Shown here piece after piece: positions 60,730 to 64,000 of a stretch of DNA of 64,000 bases. The notes under the pieces were generated by a model. It made no database searches, had not been told where the DNA came from, and worked only from the letters and a program-made list of their open reading frames with translations. This stretch comes from Saccharomyces paradoxus (taxonomy: Eukaryota; Ascomycota; Saccharomycetes; Saccharomycetales; Saccharomycetaceae), in the NCBI RefSeq assembly GCF_002079055.1, contig NC_047498.1, positions 647,299 to 711,298 on the forward strand, given 5' to 3'. Position numbers and translations under genes: made by a program. The stretch's first letter is position 1, and every line of letters starts with the position of its first letter.

Positions 60730-63471
60730 TTACTTCAGAGACATAACTAGTCTTTTTTCATCAGTACTGTCCAACTGCAACAACATGGAAATTACAGGCA
60801 GCAATTGATTCCGTTGTTCCTTATGCTCCAAGAATCCCAACAGAACGTTTTTTATATATGCAATTTTTTCATTTTTCTCGGAGTCTAACTCTAATGGACT
60901 TGATGATCGTATATTCTCTAATTTGGTCAAATTAGAATTACTGGCTGATGAGGAATTAATATTCGCGTTCGCTAGAGAACCGAGAGAACCAGACCTACTA
61001 ACCCTTCCTGAATTTTCGCTGTGGTGTCTTTCTTTTATGGCGTTCAATTGGGAGGACAAAGAACGATAATTCTTTAACAGTCGATCAAATTTCTTGTTAA
61101 GTTCATTATTCAAATTCAAAAGTTTCTCATTGGTCGATTGTAATTCAGAATTCTTTTCATCAGCCTTAGACAATGTAAGTTTTAAATTAGATGTGATCTG
61201 TTCCAACTGGTCGGAATCATCCGAAGTGGCTTGAGTTTTGCGTTTGATGTCATTATTAGCATGGTTCAATGCCTCAACTTCTGATTTTAGTTCCTTTTCA
61301 CGAAGCTTTAAAGCGTGTATTTCTGATTTCAACTCGGCAGCTGTATGCTTCCATTCTTGTACTTCACTGGCCTTCCTGGATGTTTGCAAGTTTAATTCTG
61401 CTTCCAGTTTACTTTTTTCGTCCGTCAGATAGGCTAATTTATTCTCCAACTCCTTTTGTTTACTCGAATCATCAACTTGACTGTCCGAGACTAATCTTCT
61501 CAAAGTGTTGGCTTCCCTGGTTTTGTCTTGGACAATATTGGCATACTCATTCAGCTCATCCTCTAAAGATAAAATTTTCTTCGTAGATTCCTTCAACTTA
61601 ACATTTAATTCCTCACATTGTCTTTTGATAGAATCGATGTGCTCATTTGAATTACTCTTCACATTTTGCAAGGTATTGTATTTTTCTTGCAAGATATTCA
61701 ATCTTTCCGATAATTTACCATTTTCTTTCAAATATGCTTCGTAGGAATTACTGTTCTTTGCGATATCATTATGCAATGTTTCGTTTTCCTTTTTTAGTAA
61801 GTCTAGTCTGTTAGAAATTTTAGCGTGGTCGCTTCTCAGTTGCTCTGTTGATTTTTCGGCCGCATCCTTTTGCTCACTAAATTGTTTAACCTGTTCCTCC
61901 AAGTAACCCACAGTTTTTTCCTTTTGTTTGTAAGAGGTTCTTAAGGAAGCAAGTTCCTTTGTTATGTTTGATTTTTCGGATGTAAGTTGAGATATCTCCT
62001 CATTCAATTTGGCTACCTTGTTCTTCAATGTAGTTTGCTCTTTCTCTTTTTCGGTACATAAATTATTCAGATGCTCTACTTTCTTACTCAATGATTCTAT
62101 CCTATTTTTCAATTCAGTATTTTTAGCTTCATAGGCCTCAATCATTGTTGCATTTTTATGGCGTAAATCATCAAGTTCCAGCTTAACGGCTTTTACCTCT
62201 TCATTCTGTTTACTCGAAGATTCTTTTATCTCATCTTTTGCATCCACAAGCTCATTGCCTACAGTCCTCAGCATGTCTCTTACCTCTTCTAACTCCAAAT
62301 TCTTTTCTTTCAGTAACTTTTTGGTTTCGATCAACTCAAAGTTGAGGGTTTCCTGTTCCTTTGCCGATTTTTCGAGCCGTGAGTTTTCCAATTCTTTAAC
62401 ATTCTTTAGTTCTGTTTCTACTTCCTCATACTTATGTTTCCAGTCTTCACAATCTTTATGTTTTTCTTGTAAGGCTTCCATATTTTCCTTAAGTTTATCA
62501 TATTCCTCGGTATTGATTAAATTATCGACCGTTTCCTCCTCACTGACATCACCTACAGTCACATTTCCCTTGTTTTTCTTCCCCTTGTTTCTATTCTTTT
62601 TCCTTCTGTTATTGTTCCCTACATTTTGATTAGATATCATGGCCTTCGGTGGCTCTTTCATTTTCTTTTCCAATACACTTATCTTCCGCTCCTTCTCTTT
62701 CAAGAAAATATCTAGCTCTGCCAACTTCGAGGACTTCTCCTCGATTATATTATTATTTGATGCCAAATTCTGCTCCAATTCAGTTATCTTCATTTGACTG
62801 TCCTTAAGGGAATGTTCCTTGATACCCAATTCCTCTTTTAATTCGGATATAGAAATTTCCTCTTTCTGCTTTTTTGCCTCCCTTTCTTCCTTTAGCATAT
62901 TTTCCAGTTCAGCTATTTTTTCCCTCAAACCTGAAACGGTGTCATTCTTTTCCTTCTGTAAAGTATCCATTTCTATGTCCAAAGCTTGCATTTTATTTTT
63001 AAGACTATCAATTTCATTTTTATAATCTTGCTCTTTTCTCAAGAATTCCTCTTCCTTGCCTTTTAGAGTTTCACTAGAGGTGCTCTCCGGCACCACTTCT
63101 GAATTCTCCTTAGTTAATCTCTTGATCTCGTCATTCAATAGGTTATTTTTGTTGTTTAAATCTTGGAAAAAAGCTGGCAACGTATCCACTGCATCATCAA
63201 TATTCGATATGGGTGTATTTTCCGCTAAAATCTTTTCGACAGCCTCAAACTTCTCCGATTTTAATTTCTCATTTTTGTAAGCGGAAAGTAGCAAAGGATA
63301 TTTCTGTTCATACTTCTCAAACTTTCTTAGTTTAGCTTGTACTTCTTTTGGTAAGCCACTTTTATCGTCTTCAATTTGTTGTTCCGACGAGGTAGGGTTC
63401 ATGTCATCGGCTAAACCCTTGGCCAATTCATCAGTAAGGTTCTTACCAATTTGTGACAGCTGTTTAAACAT
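60730..63471 (-). CDS. IMH1: Imh1, GRIP-domain golgin
   Basis: 913 aa (911 in S. cerevisiae). Almost the whole protein is coiled coil with Glu/Lys/Leu heptads (about 60-780), broken by a basic NNNRRKKNRNKGKKNKG segment near 285. A Ser/Asn-rich linker (about 800-850) precedes the GRIP domain (about 865-911; EKIAYIKNVLLGFLEHKEQR). It tethers vesicles at the late Golgi, recruited by Arl1-GTP. Confidence 0.96.
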   Translation of the reverse strand: MFKQLSQIGKNLTDELAKGLADDMNPTSSEQQIEDDKSGLPKEVQAKLRKFEKYEQKYPLLLSAYKNEKLKSEKFEAVEKILAENTPISNIDDAVDTLPAFFQDLNNKNNLLNDEIKRLTKENSEVVPESTSSETLKGKEEEFLRKEQDYKNEIDSLKNKMQALDIEMDTLQKEKNDTVSGLREKIAELENMLKEEREAKKQKEEISISELKEELGIKEHSLKDSQMKITELEQNLASNNNIIEEKSSKLAELDIFLKEKERKISVLEKKMKEPPKAMISNQNVGNNNRRKKNRNKGKKNKGNVTVGDVSEEETVDNLINTEEYDKLKENMEALQEKHKDCEDWKHKYEEVETELKNVKELENSRLEKSAKEQETLNFELIETKKLLKEKNLELEEVRDMLRTVGNELVDAKDEIKESSSKQNEEVKAVKLELDDLRHKNATMIEAYEAKNTELKNRIESLSKKVEHLNNLCTEKEKEQTTLKNKVAKLNEEISQLTSEKSNITKELASLRTSYKQKEKTVGYLEEQVKQFSEQKDAAEKSTEQLRSDHAKISNRLDLLKKENETLHNDIAKNSNSYEAYLKENGKLSERLNILQEKYNTLQNVKSNSNEHIDSIKRQCEELNVKLKESTKKILSLEDELNEYANIVQDKTREANTLRRLVSDSQVDDSSKQKELENKLAYLTDEKSKLEAELNLQTSRKASEVQEWKHTAAELKSEIHALKLREKELKSEVEALNHANNDIKRKTQATSDDSDQLEQITSNLKLTLSKADEKNSELQSTNEKLLNLNNELNKKFDRLLKNYRSLSSQLNAIKERHHSENSGRVSRSGSLGSLANANINSSSASNSNLTKLENIRSSSPLELDSEKNEKIAYIKNVLLGFLEHKEQRNQLLPVISMLLQLDSTDEKRLVMSLK

Positions 63472-63943
63472 TGAATTAGCAAACGTTAGCTCAAATTATG
63501 ATCACCACAGATCCAACTTCATTTTGTTCGCTGCCTGACATTCCTACTACATTTGACTCTCTTCTATTACTTGATCTGAAAAATCAGAACTATATCAAAT
63601 GCGGGTAATGATATTCAGTAAAATCACTGTTTCTTTCATATTTTCCGGTGAGTATCCTCTAATTCACGTTTCAAAATCCTGGATCAATAACTTAACTGGG
63701 TGTAAAAAATATATATAAAGATATATATATATATAAAAACATACATATATATAAAAAGAACTTTACCAAAAAAGAACTGCAAATGAGGCATACTCTTAAA
63801 TCTTCGGAAACGAAAAAAACTCCACCTGTAGAGTTAAACATAGTCACGAAGAATATAAAAAAAAAGCCGTCATCTTGAATTATGGAGGTGTAACAATTAA
63901 TATAAAGTGAACGTTCTTTTTGTTTAGCGAACTGAATAAGCTT
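63472..63943. other. IMH1 promoter and CDC25 3' region
   Basis: 472 bp. It contains a TA-rich microsatellite (63708-63757) and A-tracts. No additional gene. Confidence 0.5.
63708..63757. repeat. TA microsatellite with ATATATAAA units
   Basis: AT alternation interrupted by AAAGA and ACATAC blocks, in the IMH1 upstream region; likely length-variable. Confidence 0.75.
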
Positions 63944-64000
63944 TTATCGAAATAATCTGGAAGGAGGCTTCTTCTTACCTAGTTTCAAGAAGTTACCATT
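63944..64000 (-). CDS. CDC25: C-terminal end of Cdc25 (Ras GEF), partial
   Basis: The minus strand from the window edge reads 18 residues, NGNFLKLGKKKPPSRLFR, then TAA (63944-63946). In the conserved order the gene next to IMH1 is YLR310C/CDC25, on this strand, and the basic tail fits its C-terminus as I remember it. Cdc25 activates Ras1/2 in the cAMP pathway. Only 57 bases are visible, so the call rests mainly on gene order. Confidence 0.65.
   Translation of the reverse strand, partial: NGNFLKLGKKKPPSRLFR

Overview
The window is a budding-yeast nuclear chromosome segment. Gene content and order match the part of the right arm of Saccharomyces cerevisiae chromosome XII that runs from PIG1 (YLR273C) to the 3' end of CDC25 (YLR310C). 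Signs of yeast are TACTAAC branch points, near-intronless compact genes, Ty1/Ty2-type delta LTRs next to a tRNA gene, a 19-nt tRNA-Leu(UAG) intron and known yeast promoter motifs. It is probably not the S288C reference. Compared from memory, several proteins differ by a few to about ten percent (Eci1, Exg1) and some lengths differ (Cts1 547 against 562, Ylr278c 1319 against 1341, Ubc12 197 against 188). I read it as another Saccharomyces sensu stricto species or a diverged strain (the paradoxus/mikatae/jurei/kudriavzevii range). The species is an inference.

Layout. 1-1054: old delta LTR pieces and no gene. 1055-9220: PIG1 (glycogen/PP1), MCM5 (replicative helicase), SMD2 (spliced Sm protein), DBP9 (60S assembly helicase). 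9221-20142: YSH1 (mRNA 3'-end endonuclease), the zinc-cluster factor YLR278C, RSO55, YLR283W, ECI1, EFM7. 20467-29912: CTS1, YLR287C, spliced RPS30A, MEC3, GUF1, COQ11. 30257-37328: GCD7, SEC72, GSP1, ATP14, a 1.65-kb gene-poor stretch, YLR297W, YHC1. 37984-46414: ECM38, EXG1, HRI1, tRNA-Leu(UAG), MET17, two nested delta LTRs and tRNA-Ile(AAU). 46835-64000: ACO1, STT4, spliced UBC12, the tandem spore-wall pair CDA1/CDA2 with YLR307C-A between them, IMH1, and the last codons of CDC25 at the edge.

The genes are mostly unrelated housekeeping genes, each with its own promoter. Recognisable control sites fit the gene they precede: MCB and Mcm1 sites before MCM5, PAC/RRPE before DBP9, an oleate element before ECI1, three Ace2 sites before CTS1, Rap1 sites before RPS30A, Cbf1 and Met31/32 sites before MET17, Hap and Rtg motifs before ACO1, and middle-sporulation elements before CDA1 and CDA2. 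CDA1 and CDA2 are the only obvious functional cluster. Several apparent start codons are TTG or GTG. I moved PIG1, YLR283W, ECI1, STT4 and YLR307C-A to the first suitable ATG, and I assembled SMD2, RPS30A and UBC12 across introns.

I found no clearly new biological system. The more unusual items are a 52-codon ORF with a mitochondrial-presequence-like start opposite YSH1, a 25-codon ORF behind a splice-acceptor-like sequence, upstream ATGs before UBC12 and GUF1, a perfect 12-bp inverted repeat at an LTR edge, and several short tandem repeats in promoters.
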